A DNA stretch of 5,627 nucleotides from Caulobacteraceae bacterium (lineage in GTDB: Bacteria > Pseudomonadota > Alphaproteobacteria > Caulobacterales > Caulobacteraceae): the NCBI GenBank assembly GCA_003161535.1, contig PMOM01000147.1, positions 1 to 5,627 on the forward strand. Direction: 5' to 3'. Each line of letters opens with the position of its first letter. Positions within the stretch are counted from its first letter, which is position 1. The position numbers were made by a program, and so were the translations under genes. Below the pieces are notes generated by a model. The model searched no databases, was not told the origin of the DNA, and saw only the letters and a list, made by a program, of their open reading frames with translations. This document shows, piece after piece, positions 1 to 5,627 of the stretch.

Positions 1-536
1 GCCCCATCGCGAACCACGAAACCATAGCCCTTGGCGCGGTTGAACCACTTCACTTTGGCCTGCTCGAAAGGTCCCTGTGGGACGATGGCGTGACGGGGCG
101 GCCGGTCGACCGGCGCCGCGCGATCATGCAATTCACCTTCGCCGCTCTGTCCTCCTTGCGGACGAATCTCATCGTGCCGGCGGCCGCGAGCGTTATGATG
201 ATGATCCGAATGCCGATGGGGGCTGCTGGCGGGGCGGCGAGACGACTCTTCGCGCGGCGGCGCGGCGGATTCGTCAAGGTCAACGATTTCAAAGACCTGC
301 CAGCCCTTGGGCCGTTTGACTACGTCACAGACGATCAAGGACCCCTCAAGAGCGCCTTCGCGACCGGCGCTGCGCAGCGAGGTGACGTGCAACAAGACGT
401 CCCGCAAGTCGGTTTGGCTGGCGTCGTCCGGTACGATGAAGCCATAGCCTTTGCCGGCGTCAAACCATTTGACGCGACCACTAATGCGCAAGGATTCGTC
501 GAGTGCGACTTGGCTCGGAAGCTCGGAATCAGACAT
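1..536 (-). CDS. Two-domain cold-shock protein (CspC/CspD-like), 3' end outside window
   Basis: Predicted cytoplasmic single-strand nucleic-acid-binding protein of the double cold-shock-domain (CSD) type found in alphaproteobacteria; such proteins act as RNA chaperones in cold or stationary phase. The frame stays open from the ATG at 536 to the window edge (178 full codons). CSD1 spans about residues 18-88: it opens [19 protein letters not shown], has the RNP1 core KGYGFI (29-34), the RNP2-like DVLLHVTSL (46-54), and continues to [13 protein letters not shown]. Residues 89-157 form a low-complexity Pro/Arg/His-rich linker with eight histidines (three in a row at 112-114). CSD2 begins at about 160 with [16 protein letters not shown] (RNP1 at 169-174) and is cut by the window edge. 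The ATG follows a GAGGGG Shine-Dalgarno sequence (540-545). The gene is divergent from the lipoprotein gene. I am sure of the family; whether it is CspC or CspD cannot be decided here. Confidence 0.93.
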   Translation of the reverse strand, partial: MSDSELPSQVALDESLRISGRVKWFDAGKGYGFIVPDDASQTDLRDVLLHVTSLRSAGREGALEGSLIVCDVVKRPKGWQVFEIVDLDESAAPPREESSRRPASSPHRHSDHHHNARGRRHDEIRPQGGQSGEGELHDRAAPVDRPPRHAIVPQGPFEQAKVKWFNRAKGYGFVVRDG

Positions 537-552
537 CGGCCCCTCAAGCCCG

Positions 553-577
553 CCCTCGTTATGTCCCCAGACGAGGG
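553..577 (-). promoter_or_regulatory. Hairpin in the cold-shock gene 5' leader
   Basis: A perfect 7-bp inverted repeat, CCCTCGT (553-559) and ACGAGGG (571-577), encloses 11 nt and ends 16 nt upstream of the cold-shock start codon. In the mRNA the upstream arm reads CCCUCGU. The same CCCUC could instead pair with the GAGGG of the Shine-Dalgarno sequence at 541-545, so two mutually exclusive structures are possible. The repeat is seen directly; a regulatory role is inferred, by analogy with structured leaders of other cold-shock genes. Confidence 0.4.
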
Positions 578-612
578 TGGCCTCCGGTACACTGCGCCGC
601 GGGACACGGAAA

Positions 613-618
613 CGTCAA
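613..618 (-). promoter_or_regulatory. Possible -35 element for the cold-shock gene
   Basis: On the minus strand this reads TTGACG, followed by T, close to the TTGACG-type -35 described for Caulobacter housekeeping promoters. It sits in the most AT-rich patch of the intergenic region (about 611-630), roughly 77 nt upstream of the ATG. No convincing -10 hexamer is visible at normal spacing, so this is only a candidate. Confidence 0.25.
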
Positions 619-714
619 CACTTGATTAACGTCGGTCAGGCCGACGGGGCTCGTGGTCGTCGGCGGTGTGCGAAAGCGCTGAACGATGATTCAGGCCGGC
701 AGCCACGCCGGTTA

Positions 715-735
715 CGCCGATTCCATTGAATGGCG
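715..735 (+). other. Bulged hairpin in the lipoprotein 5' region
   Basis: CGCC (715-718) and ATTC (720-723) pair with GAAT (728-731) and GGCG (732-735) around a CATT loop, with one bulged G at 719. A shorter 5-bp hairpin, CCGGC (696-700) with GCCGG (707-711), lies just upstream. There is no T-tract, so neither looks like a terminator. They may be leader structures or chance in GC-rich DNA. Confidence 0.25.
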
Positions 736-761
736 AGGGCAATTCGATCACATTGGAGGTC

Positions 762-1229
762 ATGAACACACCCGCCGCGAGATATGTTTCTTTCCTCGCC
801 GCCCTCACACTCTTGGCGTCTTGTACGTCGGTGGGATCAGGCGTGGTGGTCGAGTCCCAATCCACCGGCTCGGGCGCCTTCAATGTCTCCCGTCCGGCGG
901 TCTACAAAGTCAAGGATCGCTTGGCGCTGACCGGGTCGGTTTGTCGGCGAGCAAGATCGACACTCTTGTCCCCTCGCGCGGTTAGGGTGGAGCACGTGTC
1001 GGCGAGCGGAGCGGTGCTGGAGAGGGGGCGCGCCGACTTGGCCTACATCAGTCGACGGGCGGATCAGGCCTGTTCCCACTACTCCTTGATTGTCAATTGG
1101 AATTTAGCCGAGGGTGAAGCGGTCAGGGCCTGTCTCGACCGCGGCCATCCCTGCCCTACCAAGCCGGCCTCCGCTGTCCTGGTCCCCACGGCGCCTGGCG
1201 CACCGCCGGCGCCTAACGCGACGCCGTGA
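762..1229 (+). CDS. Small predicted lipoprotein of unknown function
   Basis: A 155-residue predicted lipoprotein that I do not recognise as a named family. The N-terminus has one arginine (R7), a hydrophobic stretch (8-19) and the lipobox LAS-C at residues 18-21, so processing by signal peptidase II and lipidation at C21 are predicted. There is no Asp right after the Cys, so outer-membrane delivery is the default expectation. The mature part has four cysteines (C61, C104, C124, C131) that could make two disulfides in the periplasm, alternating segments suggestive of beta structure, and a Pro/Ala-rich tail (from about 133). I chose the ATG at 762 because it gives a clean lipoprotein signal; GGAGG (755-759) precedes it by only 2 nt, which is short. 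An upstream TTG at 726 is in frame but has no ribosome site and would bury the signal. Five of 14 arginines use AGA/AGG. It overlaps the 3' end of the convergent porin gene by 17 bp. Confidence 0.75.
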   Translation: MNTPAARYVSFLAALTLLASCTSVGSGVVVESQSTGSGAFNVSRPAVYKVKDRLALTGSVCRRARSTLLSPRAVRVEHVSASGAVLERGRADLAYISRRADQACSHYSLIVNWNLAEGEAVRACLDRGHPCPTKPASAVLVPTAPGAPPAPNATP

Positions 1230-2466
1230 AGGCCATTCTCAACCCCACCACCAGGGCGTTGCCGAGGGCCGCCCTGCCGCCGGGATGAATCACGTACTGT
1301 ACGTCGGGCTGAATATTGAGCCAGTCCTTGAAGACATAGCGATAGGTGGCTTCCAGGGTGGTTTCGTCATCAACCAGGCTTATGCCCGCAGCCCGGGCGG
1401 CGGCGTGGGCGCCGCCTCCAAATCCCGCGCGGGCGATCGCCACACCGACCTCGTCCTTGTCCCGGCCCGCGATGAGTCCGGTATAGACCAGTCCGGCGCC
1501 CACATAGTTGTCGACGGGATTGATGTCGCCGTTGGCGATGCCGAGTCTCAGCCAGCCGCTCAACCCCCCCTCATCGGCCTTCGGCTTGGCCAAGAGCTTG
1601 CCCTCGACCAAGCCGTACACGCCCGCATCGCCATGCAAGCGGCGCGGCGAGCCGACGACTCCCGACTGGTCCAGGGCGTCGAATGCGCTGGTGTAGGACC
1701 ACACGCCGCCTTCAACGCGGGCCGTGTCGCCGAACCGTTTCTCGACTTGGCCGACAATCAAGGCGCCGTCGCGCGCCGATAGTTTGATCGCGACGAACTG
1801 ACGGCGTTGCGGCGGGTCCCCGGCGACACCGTCAAAAACGCCAAGCTGCACCGTCCAATCCTCTGAGGGACGGTAGGCGCCGGTAATGGCGAGAGCTGTC
1901 GTCGGGTCGATTGACGGCCCATTGAGACCGGTATCCGAAAAGTCGGCGCCGATGCCGTGAGAGCTGTTCATGAACAGCGCCGCGGTCTCCTGGACATCGA
2001 AGGTGGTGTTCAGGTCGATCAAGCCGCCTTTGACGTCGCCCTTGCCGCCCAGCAGCTCCTTTTGCAGCCACGCCTCGTAGAGTCGCAGGGCCTCGGGCGG
2101 CGCGTCCGAATTGGTGACGACTTGGACGTCTCCCACCAGCTCGCCGCTGAACCTGGACCCGTTGTGGTGTTGCAAACTGATCAGGCCGGTGAGACCGTCG
2201 TGACCCGCCGCGGCCCCGTCGTAAGCGGCCGAGAGCTTGAGCAGATCGACATACCGAACGCCCGTTCGCTCACCGCCGTGAAGATTGGCGAGGGTGTCGG
2301 CGGTGTAGCTGGCGGTGAAGGTGAACGTTTTCGGAGCGGAGGCGGTATCCGCCGGGGCCGCCGGCGAAGGCGGAGCGGTGGGATCGGTCACGGACTGGGC
2401 CGCCGCCGGCCAAGGGAGGCACGCCATCGACACGACGGCAAGACAAAATGACCATCGGTGTTTCAC
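1213..2466 (-). CDS. OprB-family carbohydrate-selective porin
   Basis: A 417-residue outer-membrane beta-barrel predicted to admit sugars, of the OprB type. Residues 1-23 are a Sec signal peptide (KHR, a hydrophobic core, then WPAAA) with cleavage expected before Q24; a Pro/Ala-rich spacer (29-45) precedes the barrel. Family-like stretches are LYEAWLQKEL (129-138), GGLIDLNTTFDVQETAALF (147-165), HGIGADFSDTG (170-180), GAYRPSEDWTVQLGVFDG (196-213), and the C-terminal YRYVFKDWLNIQPDVQYVIHP (375-395, split here as YRYVF / KDWLNIQPDVQYVIHP). It ends GLRMAFTASR, so the last residue is Arg and not the aromatic usual for outer-membrane proteins. The start is a GTG at 2466, supported by GGGGAGG (2474-2480) at 7-nt spacing and by the signal peptide; the open frame continues upstream through the tRNA into recJ but has no signal there. 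The substrate is unknown. It lies 50 nt after tRNA-Glu with no terminator or separate promoter evident between them. Confidence 0.88.
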   Translation of the reverse strand: MKHRWSFCLAVVSMACLPWPAAAQSVTDPTAPPSPAAPADTASAPKTFTFTASYTADTLANLHGGERTGVRYVDLLKLSAAYDGAAAGHDGLTGLISLQHHNGSRFSGELVGDVQVVTNSDAPPEALRLYEAWLQKELLGGKGDVKGGLIDLNTTFDVQETAALFMNSSHGIGADFSDTGLNGPSIDPTTALAITGAYRPSEDWTVQLGVFDGVAGDPPQRRQFVAIKLSARDGALIVGQVEKRFGDTARVEGGVWSYTSAFDALDQSGVVGSPRRLHGDAGVYGLVEGKLLAKPKADEGGLSGWLRLGIANGDINPVDNYVGAGLVYTGLIAGRDKDEVGVAIARAGFGGGAHAAARAAGISLVDDETTLEATYRYVFKDWLNIQPDVQYVIHPGGRAALGNALVVGLRMAFTASR

Positions 2467-2516
2467 GCGGGCGCCTCCCCGACCGACAATGCCGGCCCGC
2501 CCACTATCGTTCCGCC

Positions 2517-2591
2517 TGGCAGGCCCTAGGGGAGTCGAACCCCTCTTCCCAGATTGAAAATCTGATGTCCTAACCGATAGACGAAGGGCCC
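2517..2591 (-). tRNA. tRNA-Glu (anticodon UUC), CCA encoded
   Basis: A complete 75-nt cloverleaf can be drawn. The 7-bp acceptor stem GGGCCCT/AGGGCCT has a G-U at the first pair. A D arm with CGGTTAGG follows. The anticodon stem TCAGA/TCTGG carries the loop TTTTCAA, giving anticodon TTC. The T arm is AGGGG-TTCGACT-CCCCT. G is the discriminator base and CCA is encoded (2517-2519). UUC reads GAA and GAG codons. The 5' sequence TTCGTC and the overall form match bacterial glutamate tRNAs. Glu-tRNA also serves as precursor for tetrapyrroles in alphaproteobacteria only where the C5 route exists, so no such role is claimed here. Confidence 0.96.
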
Positions 2592-2610
2592 ACGGGACGC
2601 GGGAGCCGGG

Positions 2611-2639
2611 GGTATATCCGCGCCTCCCAGGGCGTGCAA
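2611..2639 (-). promoter_or_regulatory. Promoter for tRNA-Glu (and perhaps the porin)
   Basis: On the minus strand TTGCAC (2634-2639) and TATACC (2611-2616) are separated by exactly 17 nt, and the expected start is about 10-15 nt before the mature tRNA 5' end. The stretch between the -10 and the tRNA is very GC-rich, the kind of discriminator linked to stringent control of stable RNA promoters. The elements are seen; the regulation is inferred. Confidence 0.6.
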
Positions 2640-2690
2640 GGACCCTCCCCGACCGCTCGCGCGACCGCCAGAAACGCATGTTACCGCCGG

Positions 2691-4538
2691 TTAGCCGGCC
2701 GTCGGCGCCACGCGGCGGTTGTCGGCGACATCTTCGATTTCGAGTTGAACGCTGTCGCGGCCATTCCAGTCGTCGCGCCGAAGCTTGCCAGCCACGTGGA
2801 GCGAGCCGCCGCCGGCCATCAGACGCCTCCCGACATCGCTGTCCCCGGCGCGCCAGGCCACCGCCTTCAGCTTCCCCCCGGCCGCATCGGTCAGAGTGGC
2901 GCGCACATGGCCCCCCCGCAATGCCATAGGTCTCTCGCTGCGCACATCCGCGATGGCGAACATCGGTTCGGGGTTGCCCGGGCCAAAGGGGGCGAGCGCA
3001 GCGAAGTCGCTCAGCACGCCGCGCGCCGCGCCAGGGGCGACAAGGGCGTCGATGTCCACCGCCTCGTTCGCGGCGGCATCGCTCATCTGCGACGCCAGCC
3101 GCTGGCAAAGAAACGCGCGCAGGTCCGGCACGGCCGAAGGACGAAGGGTCAGGCCGGCGGCCATGGCGTGACCGCCTCCAGTGAGCAGGAGTCCCTCGTC
3201 GAAGGCTGCCAGAATGGCGCCGCCCAGATCGACTCCCGGGTGTGAGCGAGCCGAGCCCCTGCCGATGTCGACGGCGCGGTCCAGCCCGATCACCACCACC
3301 GGCTTGCGGTAGCGTTCGCGCAGGCGGCTGGCGACGATACCGATGACGCCAGGATGCCAGCCTTCCTGGGCCACCACGACCGCGGGCGCGGAAGGATCGA
3401 AATTGCTGTCGCGTTCGATGGCCAGCGTAGCCTCCTCGACGATGGCGCGTTCGACGACCTTGCGTTCCGCGTTGAGGCCATCGAGCTGACGGGCGAGTTC
3501 CGCGGCTTCTTGAGGGTCGTCGGTAGCCAGCAGGCGCGCGCCCAGATCCGAGCGTCCGATGCGGCCACCGGCGTTGATGCGCGGCCCAAGGATGAAACCG
3601 GCCTCGAACACGCCGGCGGCGTCCATTCTGGCTCCAGCCACCTGCATCAGCGCCGCGAGGCCGGGATTGTTCCAGGCGGACATCACCCGCAGGCCGTGGG
3701 TGGTCATGGCGCGGTTGAAGCCGACGAGCTGGGTGACATCGCAGATCGCTCCCAGAGCGGCCAGATCGAGCCATTGGCGAATGTCCGGTTCGGGTCGATC
3801 GGCGAAGAGGCCTCTGGCTCTCGCCTCCCGATTGAGCGCCGCCAACAGAACGAAAGTCACGCCGGCGGCCGCCAGCACGCCCTGACCGGAGCCGCAATCT
3901 GGGCGGTTGGGATTGACCAAGGCCGCGGCGCCCGGAGACGTGGCTCCAGCGGGCGCCTGGCGCATCAGGTGATGATCGATCACCACCACCTCAAGACCGA
4001 TTTCGCCCGCCGCGGCCACCGCGTCATGGGCGGCCGCGCCGCAATCGACGGTGACCACCAGTTCCGCGCCCTCGGCCCGCAATCGGCGAAAGGCGGCTGG
4101 ACTGGGGCCATAACCCTCGGTCAGCCGATCGGGAACGTAGATAGGCAAGGCCTTGCCCATGTAGCGGAACCAGCGCACCAGCTGGGCGGCGCTGGTCGCC
4201 CCGTCCACATCGTAGTCCGCGAAGACCACCATCGGGCGGTCCGCCGTCAGGCCGTCCAGCAGGATGTTTGCCGCCAGGTCCATGTCGGCGAAACTCGACG
4301 GATCGGGAAAGAGCGCTTTGAGAGTCGGACGCAGAAACGCGTCGCCCGCGTCGCCGGCAATGCCGCGAGACGCCAAAGCGCGAGCCAGGGGTTCGGGCAG
4401 CCCCAGTCTTGCCTGGTGATCGCGCGTCACCGCCGGATCGGCCGGACGCTCCCGCCAGCGCCGGCCGCTCAGCGAGCGCGAAACGCCGAGGAACCCCGCC
4501 GGCCCTTCGCTTTCCGGACACCCAGACGGGGCGCCCAT
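2691..4538 (-). CDS. recJ: Single-stranded-DNA-specific exonuclease RecJ
   Basis: RecJ degrades single-stranded DNA 5' to 3' and acts in RecF-pathway recombination, mismatch repair and base-excision repair in the cytoplasm. The 615-residue product has the full DHH-phosphoesterase set: DYDVDG (108-113), VDCG (164-167), DHH (188-190) and CDVTQL (266-271), which supply the metal ligands, then GPRINAGGRIG (318-328). The DHHA1 domain shows GWHPGVIGIVASRL (393-406), GRGSARS (426-432) and GGGHAMAAG (454-462). The last ~110 residues fit the RecJ OB-fold. The length is a little above E. coli RecJ. I chose the ATG at 4538 because it forms TGATG with the glpX stop and is followed by the conserved-looking FLGVSRSLSGRRW; an in-frame ATG at 4577 would lie 40 nt inside glpX. 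There is no strong Shine-Dalgarno, so translation is probably coupled to glpX. No key residue is missing. Confidence 0.97.
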   Translation of the reverse strand: MGAPSGCPESEGPAGFLGVSRSLSGRRWRERPADPAVTRDHQARLGLPEPLARALASRGIAGDAGDAFLRPTLKALFPDPSSFADMDLAANILLDGLTADRPMVVFADYDVDGATSAAQLVRWFRYMGKALPIYVPDRLTEGYGPSPAAFRRLRAEGAELVVTVDCGAAAHDAVAAAGEIGLEVVVIDHHLMRQAPAGATSPGAAALVNPNRPDCGSGQGVLAAAGVTFVLLAALNREARARGLFADRPEPDIRQWLDLAALGAICDVTQLVGFNRAMTTHGLRVMSAWNNPGLAALMQVAGARMDAAGVFEAGFILGPRINAGGRIGRSDLGARLLATDDPQEAAELARQLDGLNAERKVVERAIVEEATLAIERDSNFDPSAPAVVVAQEGWHPGVIGIVASRLRERYRKPVVVIGLDRAVDIGRGSARSHPGVDLGGAILAAFDEGLLLTGGGHAMAAGLTLRPSAVPDLRAFLCQRLASQMSDAAANEAVDIDALVAPGAARGVLSDFAALAPFGPGNPEPMFAIADVRSERPMALRGGHVRATLTDAAGGKLKAVAWRAGDSDVGRRLMAGGGSLHVAGKLRRDDWNGRDSVQLEIEDVADNRRVAPTAG

Positions 4539-5491
4539 CAGAGCCGCCGTTTCATCCGCACTTGGCGCACGGTGCAAGTCGAGGAATTCATCACCAGGGT
4601 GTGGGTGTGAACAAATCCATTGGCGAGCCTGACCCCGTCCAGCAGGGCGCCCGTGGTGACCCCGGTGGCCACGAAGATGGCGTCGGCGCGAACCATCTCG
4701 TGCAGGTCATACTTCTTGTCGAGGTCGGTAATGCCGTGGACACGGGCGCGGGCGCGCTCGTCGGCGTTGCGAAAGACCAGGCGGCCCTGAAACTGCCCGC
4801 CAACGCATTTTAGGGCGGCGCAAGCCAGGACCCCTTCGGGGGCTCCGCCCCGACCGACATACATGTCAACGCCGGTGTCGGGATCGGCGGTGTTGATGAC
4901 GCCGGCAATGTCGCCGTCCGTGATCAGATGCACCCGCGCGCCAGCTCCGCGCAGGGAAGCGATGATGTCAGCGTGACGAGGGCGATCCAGGACGCAGACG
5001 TTGATCTCCGAGGTGTCGACCCCCTTGGCGGACGCCAGGGCCCGGGCGTTGTCGGCGGCGGAGGCATCGAGATCCAGCAGGCCAGCCGGATATCCCGGGC
5101 CGCAGGCGATCTTGTCCATGTAGGTGTCGGGGGCGTTGAGCAAGGTTCCGGCCGGCGCCCAGGCCATCACCGCCAGCGCATTCGCCATCGCCTTGGCGGC
5201 GAGGGTGGTGCCCTCGAGAGGGTCCAGGGCGATATCGATGCGCGGCCCTCCGCCTCGCCCGACCTTTTCGCCGATGTAAAGCATCGGGGCCTCGTCTCTC
5301 TCGCCCTCGCCGATGACGATGATCCCATCAACGGCAAGTTCATTGAGGGCCGAGCGCATGGCGTCCACCGCGGCCTGATCGGCGGCCTTTTCATCACCGC
5401 GGCCGGCCAGGGACCACGCGGCGATCGCCGCCGCCTCGGTGACGCGCACCGCGTCCATGACCAAGGTGCGGTCCAGAACCTGAGAACTCAT
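4538..5491 (-). CDS. glpX: Class II fructose-1,6-bisphosphatase GlpX
   Basis: Hydrolyses fructose 1,6-bisphosphate to fructose 6-phosphate, a committed step of gluconeogenesis, in the cytoplasm. The 317-residue protein is close to E. coli GlpX in length and aligns throughout. Motifs are RGDEKAAD (31-38), GEGERDEAPMLYIGEKVG (61-78), DPLEGT (90-95), LNAPDTYMDK (118-127), GGAPEG (215-220) and TGVTTGALLDGV (276-287). By recall of the E. coli structure work, the catalytic set D33, E57, D85, T90 and E213 corresponds to D38, E62, D90, T95 and E219, all present. The ATG at 5491 has GGAGA (5498-5502) at 6-nt spacing; an in-frame GTG at 5521 has no such site and adds ten basic residues unlike the family. 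It starts 43 nt after the probable hom stop, and its TGA overlaps the recJ ATG by 1 nt. Confidence 0.97.
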   Translation of the reverse strand: MSSQVLDRTLVMDAVRVTEAAAIAAWSLAGRGDEKAADQAAVDAMRSALNELAVDGIIVIGEGERDEAPMLYIGEKVGRGGGPRIDIALDPLEGTTLAAKAMANALAVMAWAPAGTLLNAPDTYMDKIACGPGYPAGLLDLDASAADNARALASAKGVDTSEINVCVLDRPRHADIIASLRGAGARVHLITDGDIAGVINTADPDTGVDMYVGRGGAPEGVLACAALKCVGGQFQGRLVFRNADERARARVHGITDLDKKYDLHEMVRADAIFVATGVTTGALLDGVRLANGFVHTHTLVMNSSTCTVRQVRMKRRL

Positions 5492-5534
5492 GGAAGGTCT
5501 CCGAAGGGGACGGTGCGACACTGTCGGCGGATTC

Positions 5535-5627
5535 TTAGATGGGCGCGATGCGGATTACGCGTGGTGGGGCCAAGAGCGCTGGCAGAGCGCCCATTCGGGC
5601 GATGGCGTCGCCCAAGTGAACCTCGGG
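5535..5627 (-). CDS. hom: C-terminal end of probable homoserine dehydrogenase, 5' part outside window
   Basis: The last 30 codons of an open frame that enters from the right edge and stops at TAA (5535-5537). The peptide ends in ALPALLAPPRVIRIAPI. A tail of the form PAV..PP.viRIE is what I recall for the ACT-domain end of alphaproteobacterial homoserine dehydrogenase, which reduces aspartate semialdehyde to homoserine for threonine and methionine synthesis. The hom-glpX-recJ order is a known neighbourhood in this class and supports the call. The fragment alone is too short to prove the enzyme. Confidence 0.65.
   Translation of the reverse strand, partial: PEVHLGDAIARMGALPALLAPPRVIRIAPI

Noticed and set aside
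90..629. A 179-codon plus-strand open frame opposite the cold-shock gene.
   Set aside because: The minus strand encodes two clear cold-shock domains over the same bases; the plus frame has no recognisable features.
622..650. Promoter for the lipoprotein gene starting with TTGATT at 622-627.
   Set aside because: No -10-like hexamer lies at suitable spacing; the following bases are GC-rich.
1957..2451. Plus-strand open frame opposite the porin N-terminal half, and a similar one at 1114-1782.
   Set aside because: Both are antisense shadows of the porin gene, without ribosome sites or motifs.
2517..2591. tRNA-Glu as an integration site for a mobile element.
   Set aside because: No integrase gene, no direct repeat of the tRNA 3' end elsewhere in the window, and both flanks look like ordinary chromosomal genes.
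2686..2699. Hairpin GCCGG-TTAG-CCGGC across the recJ stop codon as a terminator.
   Set aside because: The stem is only 5 bp and no T-tract follows on the minus strand, so it does not qualify as an intrinsic terminator.
1213..3897. A single 894-codon open frame on the minus strand running from inside recJ through the tRNA gene into the porin.
   Set aside because: Only the part from the GTG at 2466 has a signal peptide, ribosome site and family similarity. The upstream part is the out-of-frame shadow of recJ (Arg/Gly-rich, low complexity), kept open by high GC.
3354..4610. A 418-codon plus-strand open frame antisense to recJ.
   Set aside because: It mirrors the codons of a clearly coding recJ, has no recognisable domain and shows the His/Arg/Gly-rich composition usual for antisense frames in GC-rich DNA.

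Overview
This is a GC-rich window whose genes resemble those of an alphaproteobacterium, most likely Caulobacterales (Caulobacter or Phenylobacterium-like). The reasons are the two-domain cold-shock protein typical of this class, the hom-glpX-recJ gene order, and the protein sequences themselves. The genus is an inference from memory of these families, not from a search.

Layout, left to right. Positions 1-536 (minus) hold the first ~178 codons of a cold-shock protein with two cold-shock domains joined by a long histidine- and arginine-rich linker; its 3' end lies outside the window. Positions 537-761 are a divergent intergenic region that carries a 5'-leader hairpin in front of the cold-shock start. 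Positions 762-1229 (plus) encode a small predicted lipoprotein of unknown function. It runs tail to tail into an OprB-type carbohydrate porin (1213-2466, minus), and the two reading frames overlap by 17 bp. Only 50 nt upstream of the porin start is a tRNA-Glu(UUC) gene (2517-2591, minus) with its own good promoter. Next come recJ (2691-4538, minus), glpX (4538-5491, minus) and the last 30 codons of what is probably hom, homoserine dehydrogenase (5535-5627, minus).

Two transcription blocks are suggested on the minus strand. The first is hom-glpX-recJ: a 43-nt gap between hom and glpX, then a TGATG stop/start overlap between glpX and recJ, which couples a gluconeogenic phosphatase to a single-strand DNA exonuclease in one message. 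The second is tRNA-Glu followed by the porin, where no terminator or separate porin promoter is evident. The only protein gene on the plus strand is the lipoprotein. No stretch longer than 300 bp lacks a gene.

I see no mobile element, CRISPR array, phage gene or defence system here. Most of the window is ordinary core chromosome. The points worth a second look are the cold-shock linker, the leader hairpin that may compete with the Shine-Dalgarno site, the tRNA-porin arrangement and the uncharacterised lipoprotein.
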